A stretch of DNA of 42,780 nucleotides from Amphimedon queenslandica (lineage: Eukaryota; Porifera; Demospongiae; Haplosclerida; Niphatidae), in the NCBI RefSeq assembly GCF_000090795.2, contig NW_003546335.1, forward strand, positions 134,066 through 176,845. Reading direction: 5' to 3'. Made by a program: the position numbers and the translations under genes. The notes under the pieces are model-generated. The model was not told the origin of the DNA, did not search any database, and worked only from the letters and a program-made list of their open reading frames with translations. This document shows positions 19,966 to 26,482 of the stretch, piece after piece (within the stretch, counting starts at the first letter, position 1; the number at the start of each line of letters is the position of its first letter).

Positions 19966-22181
19966 ATGTATGTAATATGTGATGTAATTAATATAATTAT
20001 AAAAGGATATGTTGCTGGGTATGTCTTTAAAGCATTGACAAATCCAACCATTCTAGAAGCTGAAATGAAAATAATAATATACGAGAGATATACAAACACA
20101 CAATACAATACACAACAGTATTTTATCTGTCAGAATGCTATCACAGCAATTAAGGACAAAGAAGATTGCTATTGAAAAGAAACTGAATAGCTATAGCAAT
20201 ACTATTATTTATCATTGTCTATTGAAATGTACATGTACATAAATAAAATTATGTATGTCTATAATACAATACTGAATATATATACTTACCTAAGACCATG
20301 ACAGTTATATTAATACTCATAACATATAGACCCATTATACACATGGAGACGAGGAACAAATAAAAATAACGATAATTTCTCTTTGCAACGCAATTCCCAA
20401 CCTATAAAAAAACAAAAAGTAAAAATCAAAAGCTATACATCTGCAGCTCTAAAGAATAAAATTATAAAAAAATGTAAGAGGCTAGGGCTACTAAAGAATA
20501 TGTCAACTTACAGCAGGACAATGATGATCAAAAATTTCTGTAATTTTTAACATTATATAATGGAGAATATAAGGAAGAGACAGGGAAGGGTAGGAGAGGA
20601 GGAGGAAAGAAAGAAGAAAGAATGTTACTCACCCAAGGACAATGATGATCAAAGTTTTCTACAAGTATTAAAACAATTCTCATTAATAAAAGGTCATTAA
20701 AACTCATATCTATTTAGCATCAAATCCATGCACATATACATACATCATCTAAATTATCTAATAAAAAGATTCTAGATAAAATTTCACTAAAACACTCGGG
20801 AAACTTGGAAGGCTAAAACACCATTCCCAATCAATATTTCAATGGGAAGAACGTGTACATGTACCCATTGTCCAATTAGATATTGCTTACCTACACAATT
20901 ATTACAGAGCCCACAGTGAGAAGCACGTGGGGGTCTGAACATGTTACATGTCACGCAGTATTTGAGTTTAATTTGCTGCCCGTGGATTTCTACCGTCCTG
21001 TATTTGGACGGAGTCCCTCCCACATAGCCAGTACTGGTTGTATTGGGATCTGAAATATCAAATATAAATAATTATAATAATTATATTGCAAGCTTAGAAA
21101 AAAGGGGCTCATTTAAGGATCACTGTATATGCCATATATTTTGCGGGGATTAAATTTCGCAATTTTTGTGCTTTGAAAAAAATTCACAAAATTAAAATCA
21201 GCAAAATAGCGTGTCGATTATATAATAGGTGTGGTAATTACATTAAAATCGCAAAAAAAAAAATTTATTCACAAATACAAAAATGTAGCCAAATCGCAAA
21301 ATTTTATATCCACAAAATATATGGCATATACGGTATAACTAACATAAAGTGCTACTGCTTACCAGGTTCTCCTAGTCCTTGATTATAATGGGCTTCGTCT
21401 TGTCTAGCTCGTGGTATAAAGCCAGGATCAGTACAACCAGCCTTGAGGAGGAACATGAGAACATAGAATGCTCCCAATAATCCAATCAGTGCTAGTGGGA
21501 TGGTCCCTGGGTGTACATATTGTATTAGGAACCGACAGCTAGAAAAAATAGTGACAGTTAATGACATTATACCACTCTTAATTATACTTACTAATTCTAC
21601 TATAATTATTAATCAATAATCATCTCTTAATACCACGTGTTAAAGTTATGGTATTTTTGTGTGTGTGTGTGTACATTACTTAAATCATGTGTCAACATGG
21701 CTAAACTCGCCAAGCACCTGGTATAGCTAATCAACTCAAGCCATTGACAAGTGGCTGTAAGTAATCAATACACTATCTCTGGTCCATTGGTTTTAAGCAA
21801 ATCAATGGACACAATTAAAGGTCACACTTGAGTGCTGCTCAATTCAATAGTCAAATTTTCCCATGACATACATGCACATGTAGTTTTGAGAAAGGCTGTA
21901 CAAAATAAGCTCAATAATTAATTAATTAAAATACATGTGTGCCCAACCCCAAAGCTTTATCGCAGACGCATCAGCACTCTAAGACTCAAATAGCATCCTT
22001 GCTGGCAATTAACAGCAAAATTTTAATCTTTTGCTCACTCAAAGGCGAAGAAGAGACAAGCAGTGACGATCACAGCAACTATGACAAAGAGGAACACAGC
22101 AACCTGAGTGGAGCTCATGAGGAGCCCGTTGCAATAGAACCGGTTGTTACCAGGGAACACACGCCACTTCCTCTGCGTCAT
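7693..22181 (-). CDS. ZDHHC14: ZDHHC9/14/18-type palmitoyltransferase, nine exons (321 aa)
   Basis: Integral membrane S-palmitoyltransferase of the Golgi/ER or plasma membrane. Exons assembled by hand with consensus GT-AG borders: 22039-22181, 21363-21538, 20891-21049, 20633-20658 (4a, or 20512-20537 as 4b), 20290-20401, 19654-19748, 10295-10389, 10168-10243, 7693-7776. All phases agree and total 966 nt including the stop. The start ([14 protein letters not shown]) matches the family and has an in-frame upstream stop. TM1 is about 25-46 and TM2 about 53-78, then DPGFIPRA. The Cys-rich domain runs [17 protein letters not shown]...DHHCPWVGNC with catalytic Cys166. TM3 and TM4 follow, then TTNEE (TTxE motif, 233-237), NPY, and [12 protein letters not shown], the ending typical of ZDHHC14/18. 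Intron 6 (10390-19653) hosts five genes on the other strand and intron 8 hosts a satellite array. Assignment to 9, 14 or 18 within the subfamily is not certain. Confidence 0.93.
8080..9950 (+). repeat. Satellite array, about ten copies of a 184-187 bp unit
   Basis: The landmark GGCCGGTGA recurs at 8243, 8430, 8615, 8800, 8987, 9172, 9359, 9544, 9728 and 9914. For the first seven intervals spacing largely alternates 187/185. Two unit subtypes alternate: one has CTAGACAACATAAGTACATG, the other CTATGCAACATAAATACATG. The array therefore grew mainly as a dimer of about 372 bp. Almost every unit carries the perfect palindrome CTGTACTATAGTACAG. It lies in the last intron of the ZDHHC gene. Confidence 0.95.
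10700..10830 (+). repeat. Duplicated upstream block shared by LamG-like genes 1-3
   Basis: The segment from CATAGTGAATGTGGCATCAG to TAGCACATGCTAAACTAAA recurs nearly unchanged at about 12175-12290. A more diverged copy lies at about 13540-13635, upstream of gene 3. It is either a remnant of tandem duplication or a conserved control region; retention of TAGCACATGCTAAACTAAA in all three makes the latter worth testing. Confidence 0.6.
10982..10988 (+). promoter_or_regulatory. TATA box of LamG-like gene 1
   Basis: TATAAAA 46 bp before the chosen ATG, in a context (CAGTTATAAAAGTGGAA) repeated before gene 2. Confidence 0.65.
11028..11729 (+). CDS. Secreted LamG/ConA-like protein 1 (233 aa)
   Basis: Start chosen at the second Met ([17 protein letters not shown]), which gives a standard signal peptide and aligns with the paralogues; an upstream Met at 11007 would add seven residues. 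The mature part begins [21 protein letters not shown], the typical first strands of a LamG-like/concanavalin jellyroll (G.W.F.....DL.GN). It continues with [37 protein letters not shown] and [12 protein letters not shown], the last being the usual closing strand. Such folds bind carbohydrate or protein; no ligand is known. The single mature Cys lies right after the predicted signal. A TATA box is 46 bp upstream. The gene sits in intron 6 of the opposite-strand ZDHHC gene. It is closest to the copy at 12474. Confidence 0.9.
   Translation: MKYLLLCLLSAIACTHACDDIAKSSLVGHWTFEKGKELKDLTGNFADIVLKGAITYNGKLLVKTGKWAVSPSYTGPSITEKTLVSWVRIRNPHIRAGSALALDKISVDEFDSIVYGERESYRWMAGSSFFRRTRDPRPGFIDLGTKLVQIAITYENMRGFAYVRLYVNGRLFGHYRQGYIASWSRGDTEVFWGPRQGNSKTGGAGSISAEIEESRIYTTVLKPQELVKLRLNK
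12423..12429 (+). promoter_or_regulatory. TATA box of LamG-like gene 2
   Basis: TATAAAA 51 bp before the ATG, identical context to that of gene 1. Confidence 0.65.
12474..13169 (+). CDS. Secreted LamG/ConA-like protein 2 (231 aa)
   Basis: Very recent duplicate of the gene at 11028. It has the same signal peptide and the same flanking sequence for several hundred bases on both sides, including the TATA box and the block after the stop (AAATCATAGATAATACAGTA). The jellyroll strands are conserved: [67 protein letters not shown]. Differences cluster in exposed loops, for example [10 protein letters not shown] against [10 protein letters not shown] and GSTNPVQ against DLGTKLVQ. One mature Cys lies next to the signal cleavage site. 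Single exon, in intron 6 of ZDHHC, opposite strand. Confidence 0.9.
   Translation: MKYLLLCLLSAIACTHACDDIAKSSLVGHWTFEEGKKLKDLTGNFADILLKGARIENGKLIVHRQGWAVSPKYTGPTISEKTLVSWVRLTDTRVRAGSALTIDKISVDEFDAIVYGEREANRWMSGSSFFRRTTDPRPGYIGSTNPVQIAITYQNMRGSVHVRLYVNGRLFGRYTKGYIAIWSRGDTEVFWGIRHGNTNGGPGRINAEIEESRIYTTVLKPQELVKLRLNK
13170..14160. other. Spacer inside the nested cluster
   Basis: AT-rich. The first 120 bp resemble the 3' flank of gene 1; about 13540-13635 is the third, diverged copy of the shared upstream block. I see no other gene or element. Confidence 0.6.
14161..14871 (+). CDS. Secreted LamG/ConA-like protein 3 (236 aa)
   Basis: Start chosen at [20 protein letters not shown], which gives a signal peptide aligned with the paralogues; the open frame extends 57 bases upstream without a signal-like sequence. 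The jellyroll is conserved: [90 protein letters not shown]. It belongs to a second lineage with genes 4 and 5 ([25 protein letters not shown]). Unlike the others it has Cys next to the signal and a terminal Cys-Cys. Single exon within ZDHHC intron 6. Confidence 0.9.
   Translation: MKCLLFYFCFLLIIIARTHGCDTLLSRTLVGYWTFEYGQETKDLAGNFGDIVLKGAVIQDGKLDVSASKWAIAPSYKGPIISEKTLVSWVMIQNPNVQSGSALTIDKLSTDEFDAIVYGERQSHRWMAGSSGFKRTINPTPGYYNTNTSFLEQIAITYRNNNGQAHVRLYHDGVKFGEYTKGPLGVWPRGDAEIFWGLRHGNINGGPGRLDALIEESRIYASVLTPQELKSLRPCC
14872..15702. other. Spacer inside the nested cluster
   Basis: AT-rich. The last 110 bp hold a purine-rich (AG)n tract, GAGAGAAAGAGAGAGAGAGA near 15643, just upstream of gene 4. A shorter version precedes gene 5. 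No further gene seen. Confidence 0.55.
15703..16407 (+). CDS. Secreted LamG/ConA-like protein 4 (234 aa)
   Basis: Signal peptide [17 protein letters not shown], then [24 protein letters not shown]. The conserved jellyroll strands are [59 protein letters not shown] and [12 protein letters not shown]. The N-terminal Cys of genes 1-3 is absent; the only mature Cys is the penultimate-strand tail 'RPLC' at the C-terminus. 5' and 3' flanks are near-duplicates of those of gene 5. An AATAAA polyadenylation signal is at 16507. Single exon within ZDHHC intron 6. Confidence 0.9.
   Translation: MNYALFCILFIIACTHAHDKVVLSSLVGRWTFEKGQELKDLIGNFGDIVLKGAVIQNGNLDVSAGKWAISPSYTGPSISEKTLVSWVLIQNPNVQSGSALTIDKLSTDEFDAIVYGEFQTHRWASGSSNGKRTERNPTPGYHETNTKVYNQIAITYRNNNGKAHVRLYHDGVKFGEYTKGPLGVWPRGDAEIFWGLRHGNTRGGPGNLDMLIEESRIYASVLTPEELKSLRPLC
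16718..17110 (+). mobile_element. hAT-like nonautonomous element, left part
   Basis: Begins CAGGGTTTCCCACAGG and contains two diverged copies of the 186-bp unit (TTGAGTTGATTCCAATCAAA, ATGGCTAGGAGAGAAT landmarks). The right terminal repeat is missing. It is the counterpart of the complete element at 19118 and lies in the duplicated 3' flank of gene 4. Confidence 0.65.
17263..17470. mobile_element. MITE with about 40-bp terminal inverted repeats
   Basis: The left end TACTGTAGGGCACCTTTTTT...CAAGAGCTGTAAATTTCGCGA pairs with the right end, whose reverse complement reads TACCATAGGGCGCCTTTTTT...CAAGGGCTGTAAATTTTGCGA. About 208 bp, no coding capacity, possible TA target duplication (inference). Confidence 0.75.
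18146..18841 (+). CDS. Secreted LamG/ConA-like protein 5 (231 aa)
   Basis: Closest to gene 4. Signal [17 protein letters not shown], then [73 protein letters not shown]. The lone mature Cys is in a new position, [14 protein letters not shown], where all paralogues have Leu or Ile-Ser. The C-terminal 'SLRP-C' tail is replaced by SLIL. The 3' flank (ACAGTGTAGTGTAGTCCATA) is shared with gene 4, and a polyadenylation signal lies at 18941. Single exon, last gene of the nested cluster, about 0.8 kb from ZDHHC exon 6. Confidence 0.9.
   Translation: MKYTLFCIFFIIACTHAHDKVVLSSLVGHWTFEKGQELEDLTGNFGDIVLKGAVIQDGKLDVGAGKWAIAPSYTGPSISEKTLVSWVMIQNPNVQSGSALTIDKCTTDEFDAIVYGERQSHRWMSGSSNGIRTIDATPGYQETNTKVYNQIAITYRNNNGQAHVRLYHDGIKFGEYTKGPLGVWPRGDTEIFWGLRHGSTNGGPGNLDMLIEESRIYASVLTPNELQSLIL
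19118..19561 (+). mobile_element. Complete hAT-like nonautonomous element (444 bp)
   Basis: Left end CATGGTTTCCCACAGG and right end CCTGTGGGAAACCCAG are inverted repeats. Flanks ACAAAGT and ACAAAAT could be a diverged 8-bp target duplication. Inside are 186-bp-unit modules, including the CCCTATACTATAGTACAGGG palindrome near 19338. Confidence 0.7.
19904..19963 (+). repeat. (GT)n microsatellite, about 60 bp
   Basis: Uninterrupted GT dinucleotide repeat in ZDHHC intron 5. The short open frames it creates on both strands are not genes. Confidence 0.97.
20512..20537 (-). other. ZDHHC alternative micro-exon 4b (EIFDHHCPA)
   Basis: A second 26-nt exon, 95 bp downstream of 4a, flanked by AATTACAG and GTAAGT, encoding EIFDHHCPA in the same phases. 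It keeps DHHC but replaces the conserved Trp by Ala. Using both exons, or neither, shifts the frame into a stop within exon 5, so the two can only be used alternatively. Both splice sites are intact, which argues against a dead copy, but expression is unproven. Confidence 0.8.
20633..20658 (-). other. ZDHHC micro-exon 4a (canonical ENFDHHCPW)
   Basis: A 26-nt exon flanked by CTTGTAG (acceptor) and GTGAGT (donor). With the single base carried over from exon 3 it encodes ENFDHHCPW. It holds the whole catalytic tetrapeptide and the conserved Trp, and joins exon 5 ([10 protein letters not shown]) in phase 0. Confidence 0.92.
21121..21337. mobile_element. Second MITE family with inverted ends, in ZDHHC intron 2
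   Basis: The left segment GTATATGCCATATATTTTGCGG is mirrored at the right, where the reverse complement reads GTATATGCCATATATTTTGTGG. About 215 bp, AT-rich, no coding capacity. Different ends from the 17263 element but similar internal TTTCGCAATTTTTG phrases. Confidence 0.65.
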
Positions 22182-22329
22182 GACAGACTAAAAGACTGCT
22201 AAGAATCTCTTCCCACAGAGTTTCTCACCCTCTCTTCTAGAGACAAAATGGCGATGGAAAAGTTAAGGGAGTGGTTAAGCATTAAAATGAAGGTGTGGCT
22301 AGATTTCTACAAAATTAATAATTGCAACA
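22182..22329. promoter_or_regulatory. Compact bidirectional promoter, ZDHHC / GIDE-like gene
   Basis: Only 148 bp separate the two divergent start codons. It contains ACAAAATGGCGATGG at 22243-22257, close to the YY1 consensus. The ATG in it opens a short frame that overlaps the downstream start out of frame, so it could act as an upstream ORF if transcribed. Confidence 0.45.
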
Positions 22330-23178
22330 ATGGAGAAACTAGGGTTTGACTGTAGTGGTGGAGCTTGGGCCTTTGCTGCTGTGGGAGTAGGTCTCACCAG
22401 CTTTGGATGTTGGCTGGCATTTAATGAGAACCTCTATGTCCCGAAAGAGGTTGCCATGGTGGACACAAGTCACTGTAAAGACTTCAAAAGGCTGGGTGAG
22501 TACTTTACTGTGAAGCCTAATGGCAAAGTAAAGCAGAAGGAAGTTTTAATTGAAGGAATCATTAAACCGTGTGAGTCTGACGAGGTCCTCAGGTCTTCCT
22601 TTAAACCAGAGATGGAGGGGGTGGCTCTCGTGGAGACAAGGATTAGAAAAGAAAGCATATTTAGGCCGCAAGACATGGCGTGGTACGATAAAAAGATAAC
22701 GCTCTCCGAGAAAGAGTCAGTCTCATCTGTGAGCTTCCTATTGGTGAACAAATACGACGAGACTCAGTCCGTTAGGATAGAGCACATTCACCGTGCTGAT
22801 GGTTTCAGAGACTTATTATCATACATGAAAAACGAAGAAAAAGTGGACGAAAGCAAAACCCTGACATTCCCTATACAAAGAAGAGAGCTCCCTCTACTTC
22901 TGTATCCCTGTCAAGTATTCATAAAAGAGAGGATAGTAAAGATTGGCAAATCCATTACTGTGTATGGTAAAGTCAAACCACGTCCTGGAAGGTCATCCAG
23001 AGACGATGTCATTGTCACACCAGTGCACGTTAGCTCAAAGCCACTGGATTCAATGATACATAGTTCAGCGGATCCAGGAATTAAGAGATTCGCTGTGTTT
23101 CATATAGTAGTTGGGCTCATTTTTTGTGGCTCTGCAATCATTAGTATGCTGCTGAAGTCTAACAGTAGGAGTCTGTAA
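22330..23178 (+). CDS. RING-less GIDE/BAM-domain-like membrane protein (282 aa)
   Basis: Two membrane segments bracket a soluble domain: TM1 at about 11-30 (GAWAFAAVGVGLTSFGCWLAF) and TM2 at about 252-275 (FAVFHIVVGLIFCGSAIISML). The middle resembles the GIDE/BAM domain of the mitochondrial E3 ligase MUL1 in strand order and motifs: VLIEGIIKPCES..LRSS, EGVALVETRIRK, SSVSFLLVN, then KERIVKIGKSITVYGKVKP before IVTPVHVSS. MUL1 then has a cytosolic RING finger; here the protein ends a few residues after TM2 and has none. A membrane-embedded binding or adaptor role is possible, but no function is established. It is followed by two more proteins of the same layout. Confidence 0.7.
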   Translation: MEKLGFDCSGGAWAFAAVGVGLTSFGCWLAFNENLYVPKEVAMVDTSHCKDFKRLGEYFTVKPNGKVKQKEVLIEGIIKPCESDEVLRSSFKPEMEGVALVETRIRKESIFRPQDMAWYDKKITLSEKESVSSVSFLLVNKYDETQSVRIEHIHRADGFRDLLSYMKNEEKVDESKTLTFPIQRRELPLLLYPCQVFIKERIVKIGKSITVYGKVKPRPGRSSRDDVIVTPVHVSSKPLDSMIHSSADPGIKRFAVFHIVVGLIFCGSAIISMLLKSNSRSL

Positions 23179-23386
23179 TAGATATCATTGATAATTTCCA
23201 GCAATCATTTTTATATTTTGCATCTTTTATTAAAGATTTAAAATGTTATTCTTAAAAATAATTTTCATGAAAATTAATTTTTAAAGTTTTTAATGATTTG
23301 TGACTCCGCCCATCTTTTGGGAACAAATCAAATCATTAGGGCCACTTCTCTCATCTTCCTCCAGGAATCAGGTAGACTAGAACAGG

Positions 23387-24376
23387 ATGGGTTTGCTGGG
23401 AGATGCTATTTACCTGACGTTGGTTCTTGGATTGCCTGGGGGCATCACTGGAGCCGTTTGTTTGATGCTAGGCATCATGCAATACACTGATACCAAAGCC
23501 TCCTTGAAAAGAATGAAGAATAGGCCAGTGAAGAAGATTGAGGACGTTAGAGATGCAGAGATAAATATAGATTGTTTCATAAATGGGGTCATTAATGCTA
23601 TAGTGAGGGAGGATGGAAGACGTTTAGAGGTTACAGCTACTTGTGAAGCTGAGAAAAGAAGCAGAGAGAAACTTGATTCAATGTCTAACGTGGCCAGTAG
23701 AGTTGACGATATTGTCCCTGGTACAGGTATGAAGGATGTTTCTTCATTGTTAACAGCTGCTAGTCAGTTTGGTGTTATATTGCCAGGGGACACGGACACG
23801 TCACCAAAAGGTGCAGCCAAACGACACTTTAAGATTTTAACGAAAATGGAAATCGAGAGGAAGGAATACCCTAAGCCCAGAGGATGGTGGAAACGTAAAT
23901 ATTATTTGACGCATGATGATCACAGCTCTGTTGATTTTGTACTAACAGACAATGAAGGACAATCCATCACTGTGAATAGCTTTGACTGTGCTACCTACTT
24001 TAATGCACTAATGATGAACCATGAAGTTTTCAAAGAGACGGAACCTTGTCCTGAAGAACAGCAGAAACTTTATGCTGGTTTTAGATACAATGGCTATGAT
24101 TTAGAAATTGAGACAACTGAGTGTATACTACCATATGGCACTATGGTTGGTTTGTGTGGTCATTGTATTGATTCAGAACAGGAAGGAAGGAAGTTTCTAC
24201 CAAGCAAAGTAGGTACATCAGCTGAAGATATACTGAACCGATATACTGAGGAGTGCAACAAGGAGCTTGAATCTCACCTTAACTTAATTGTACTTGGCTC
24301 TACAGTCCTGGGTTTAATCCCAGTGGTAGTTGGAACTGTGTTAGTAGTGAATATGATACAGAAAAAGGCAAATTAA
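23387..24376 (+). CDS. RING-less GIDE-like membrane protein, tandem copy A (329 aa)
   Basis: Starts MGLLGDAIYLTLVLGLPGGITGAVCLMLGIMQYT (signal-anchor/TM1). Central domain about 40-290 with REDGRRLEVTATCEAEKR, WWKRKYYLTHDDHSSVDFVLTDN and LEIETTECILPYGTMVGLCGHC, the last resembling 'KERIVKIGKSITVYGKV' of the gene at 22330. C-terminal TM about 302-325, ending MIQKKAN. No RING. It has Cys201 and Cys257, both missing from copy B. The 5' sequence TTCCTCCAGGAATCAGG is shared with copy B and looks like a 3' splice site, so a 5' UTR exon upstream is possible. A 187-bp stretch (23753-23939) is identical to copy B. Confidence 0.75.
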   Translation: MGLLGDAIYLTLVLGLPGGITGAVCLMLGIMQYTDTKASLKRMKNRPVKKIEDVRDAEINIDCFINGVINAIVREDGRRLEVTATCEAEKRSREKLDSMSNVASRVDDIVPGTGMKDVSSLLTAASQFGVILPGDTDTSPKGAAKRHFKILTKMEIERKEYPKPRGWWKRKYYLTHDDHSSVDFVLTDNEGQSITVNSFDCATYFNALMMNHEVFKETEPCPEEQQKLYAGFRYNGYDLEIETTECILPYGTMVGLCGHCIDSEQEGRKFLPSKVGTSAEDILNRYTEECNKELESHLNLIVLGSTVLGLIPVVVGTVLVVNMIQKKAN

Positions 24377-24673
24377 CATTGTAATCATTTTTATTTTGTC
24401 AGCTCCTCAATAATAATCATTAATTTATTTTTGATATAAGAAAATTGATTTTAATTATGATCCCTATTCTACTAGCCCTACTCACCCACCCATTAATCAC
24501 AAAGAATTTGCACCTTTAAAATTTGCATCTTAAAAATTAAAAGTGTAAGATTCACAAAATAATTTTTCATAAAATTTATTTGATTAATTTTCTTTAATGA
24601 TCCGTGGCTCCACCCACCACTTTATTAATTTTTAAGAACTAAGAAGAAGGGCTACTTTCCTCCAGGAATCAGG

Positions 24674-25663
24674 ATGGGTTTGCTGGGAGATACTATTTAC
24701 CTGACGTTGGTTTTTGGATTCCCTATGGGCATCCATGGAGCCGCTTTATTGGTACTAGGCATCATAGGGTACGTTGAGACTAAGAGCTCCTTGAAAAGAA
24801 TGAAGAACAGCCCAGTGAAGAAGATTGAGGACGTTAGAAATGCAGAGATAAACGTAGAGTTTTTCATAAATGGGGTCATTAATCCTATAGTGAGAGAAGA
24901 CGGAAGACGTTTAGAAGTTACAGCTACTTGTGAAGCTGAGAAAAGGAGCAGAGAGAAACTTGATTCAATGTCTAACGTGGCCAGTAGAGTCAATGATATT
25001 GTCCCTGGTATGGGTATGAAGGATGTTTCTTCAATACTTACAGCTGCTAGTCAGTTTGGTGTTATATTGCCAGGGGACACGGACACGTCACCAAAAGGTG
25101 CAGCCAAACGACACTTTAAGATTTTAACGAAAATGGAAATCGAGAGGAAGGAATACCCTAAGCCCAGAGGATGGTGGAAACGTAAATATTATTTGACGCA
25201 TGATGATCACAGCTCTGTTGATTTTGCACTAACAGACAATAAAGGACAATCCATCACTGTGAATAGCTTTGACAGTGCAATCTACTTTAATGCACTAATG
25301 ATGAACCATGAAGTTTTCAAAGAGACAGAACCTTGTCCTGAAGAACAGCAGAAACTCTATGCCGGTTTTAAATACAATGGCTATGACTTAGAGATTGAGA
25401 CAACTGAGTGTATACTACCATATGGCACTATGGTTGGCTTGTATGGTCATTGTATTGATTCAGAACAGGAAGGAAGGAAGTTTCTACCAAGCAGAGTAGG
25501 TACATCACCTGAAGATATACTGAACCGATATACTAAGGAGTGTAACAAGGAGCTTAAATCTAACCGTTATTTTATTGTGCTTGGCTCTACGCTCCTGGGT
25601 TTAACCCCTGTGGTAATTGGAATTGCATTAATGGTAAAAATTATACAGAAAAAAGCAAATTAG
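24674..25663 (+). CDS. RING-less GIDE-like membrane protein, tandem copy B (329 aa)
   Basis: Same length and layout as copy A: TM1 MGLLGDTIYLTLVFGFPMGIHGAALLVLGIIGYVE, central domain, and C-terminal TM about 302-325. The N- and C-terminal membrane regions differ clearly from copy A, while the middle is almost identical at the nucleotide level. Cys201 and Cys257 of copy A are Ser and Tyr here, a paired change suggesting loss of one disulfide. Upstream TTCCTCCAGGAATCAGG is conserved. No RING domain; function unknown. Confidence 0.75.
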   Translation: MGLLGDTIYLTLVFGFPMGIHGAALLVLGIIGYVETKSSLKRMKNSPVKKIEDVRNAEINVEFFINGVINPIVREDGRRLEVTATCEAEKRSREKLDSMSNVASRVNDIVPGMGMKDVSSILTAASQFGVILPGDTDTSPKGAAKRHFKILTKMEIERKEYPKPRGWWKRKYYLTHDDHSSVDFALTDNKGQSITVNSFDSAIYFNALMMNHEVFKETEPCPEEQQKLYAGFKYNGYDLEIETTECILPYGTMVGLYGHCIDSEQEGRKFLPSRVGTSPEDILNRYTKECNKELKSNRYFIVLGSTLLGLTPVVIGIALMVKIIQKKAN

Positions 25664-25748
25664 CATTACGATCATTTTAATTTTTGTCAGCTTCTCAATC
25701 CTCACTGATGATTTTTGAAATAAAATTAATTTTAATTTACCACGTAAC

Positions 25749-25764
25749 CACGTGTCAACACGTG
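25749..25764. promoter_or_regulatory. Two CACGTG E-boxes upstream of TMEM242
   Basis: CACGTG at 25749-25754 and 25759-25764, 10 bp apart, about 40 bp before the ATG. This phased pair is typical of bHLH-zip (USF/MITF/Myc-type) targets; binding is inferred. Confidence 0.5.
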
Positions 25765-25799
25765 TGTGGGTCACTATAGGTGTGGCATTATCCTAAATA

Positions 25800-26428
25800 A
25801 TGCCAAGTGACTCTAGCACTTTATTTGTTGTTGGAAGTGTTGCAGCAGTCTCATTTATTGGTGCATTTGGTGTGTCAGTAGGTTTGGCGAGAAGAAAGAG
25901 CCCAGAAGCTTTTTCAAGGAATGCAGTACAAGGTCAAGTGAATCCAGCCCGCCTGGCAATGAGAGCTTTGGGATTTGGGACAGTTCTTGCTGTAGTGGGA
26001 GTCAGTGGTCTAGTATTGTCAATTAAATATGCTCTAGGAATTAAAAATGTAAGTTTTTAATGCTTTAAAAATGTGCCAACTAAAAATGACCTATCATGAT
26101 ATAAACTCACGTTACAAATACAAAGAAAGTTTGAGCTGATTCCGATCAAAATTGGATTTTTACGAATTTTTAAAGTTACTAAAAATTGGGCTAAAGACCA
26201 TGAGCTATAGTGCACAGTATTTCCAATTCTCAATTTCAATTGTAGAATGTTTAAGTTATGGGGCAACTGGTAAATGCAAAAAATTAAATTCCACACTTTT
26301 TAACAGTTTCCTTTGATTCACTCATAACTTATTATCACTTGACCTTTTAGGCATCAGAGTTTGGGGACAGGATTCACAAAATGGTACCAGATGATGCAAG
26401 AATTAGTAATAAAAAGAAAACTGATTAA
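25800..26428 (+). CDS. TMEM242: TMEM242, two exons (108 aa)
   Basis: Small inner-mitochondrial-membrane protein known in mammals to help assemble the ATP synthase c-ring. Exon 1 is 25800-26048 (donor AAT|GTAAGT); exon 2 is 26351-26428 (acceptor TTTTAG|GCATCA), phase 0. TM1 is about 8-28 (FVVGSVAAVSFIGAFGVSVGLA). The family signature ARRKSPEAF matches 'AKKKSPEWF' of vertebrates, and LAMRALGFGTVLAVVGVSGLV matches '[20 protein letters not shown]'. The tail ASEFGDRIHKMVP corresponds to the short matrix tail. It is shorter than human at the N-terminus. The intron holds a decayed 186-bp-family repeat. It ends 55 bp from the stop of the convergent CCDC83-like gene. Confidence 0.88.
26105..26230 (-). 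repeat. Decayed copy of the 186-bp repeat in TMEM242 intron
   Basis: Retains GAAAGTTTGAGCTGATTCCG, TTTTACGAATTTTTAAAGTTACT and a degraded palindrome (GAGCTATAGTGCACAG). Confidence 0.7.
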
Positions 26429-26482
26429 ACATTAATTTTGATATCACTAGTATGTATTATATATAATGCATTATTCTCAATC

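Noticed and set aside
19888..20175. Open frames over the GT repeat on both strands
   Set aside because: They are products of the dinucleotide repeat (Val-Cys or Thr-His runs) and lie in ZDHHC intron 5.
21939..22202. Plus-strand open frame with acidic tail
   Set aside because: It is antisense to ZDHHC exon 1, which has splice sites and family identity on the other strand.
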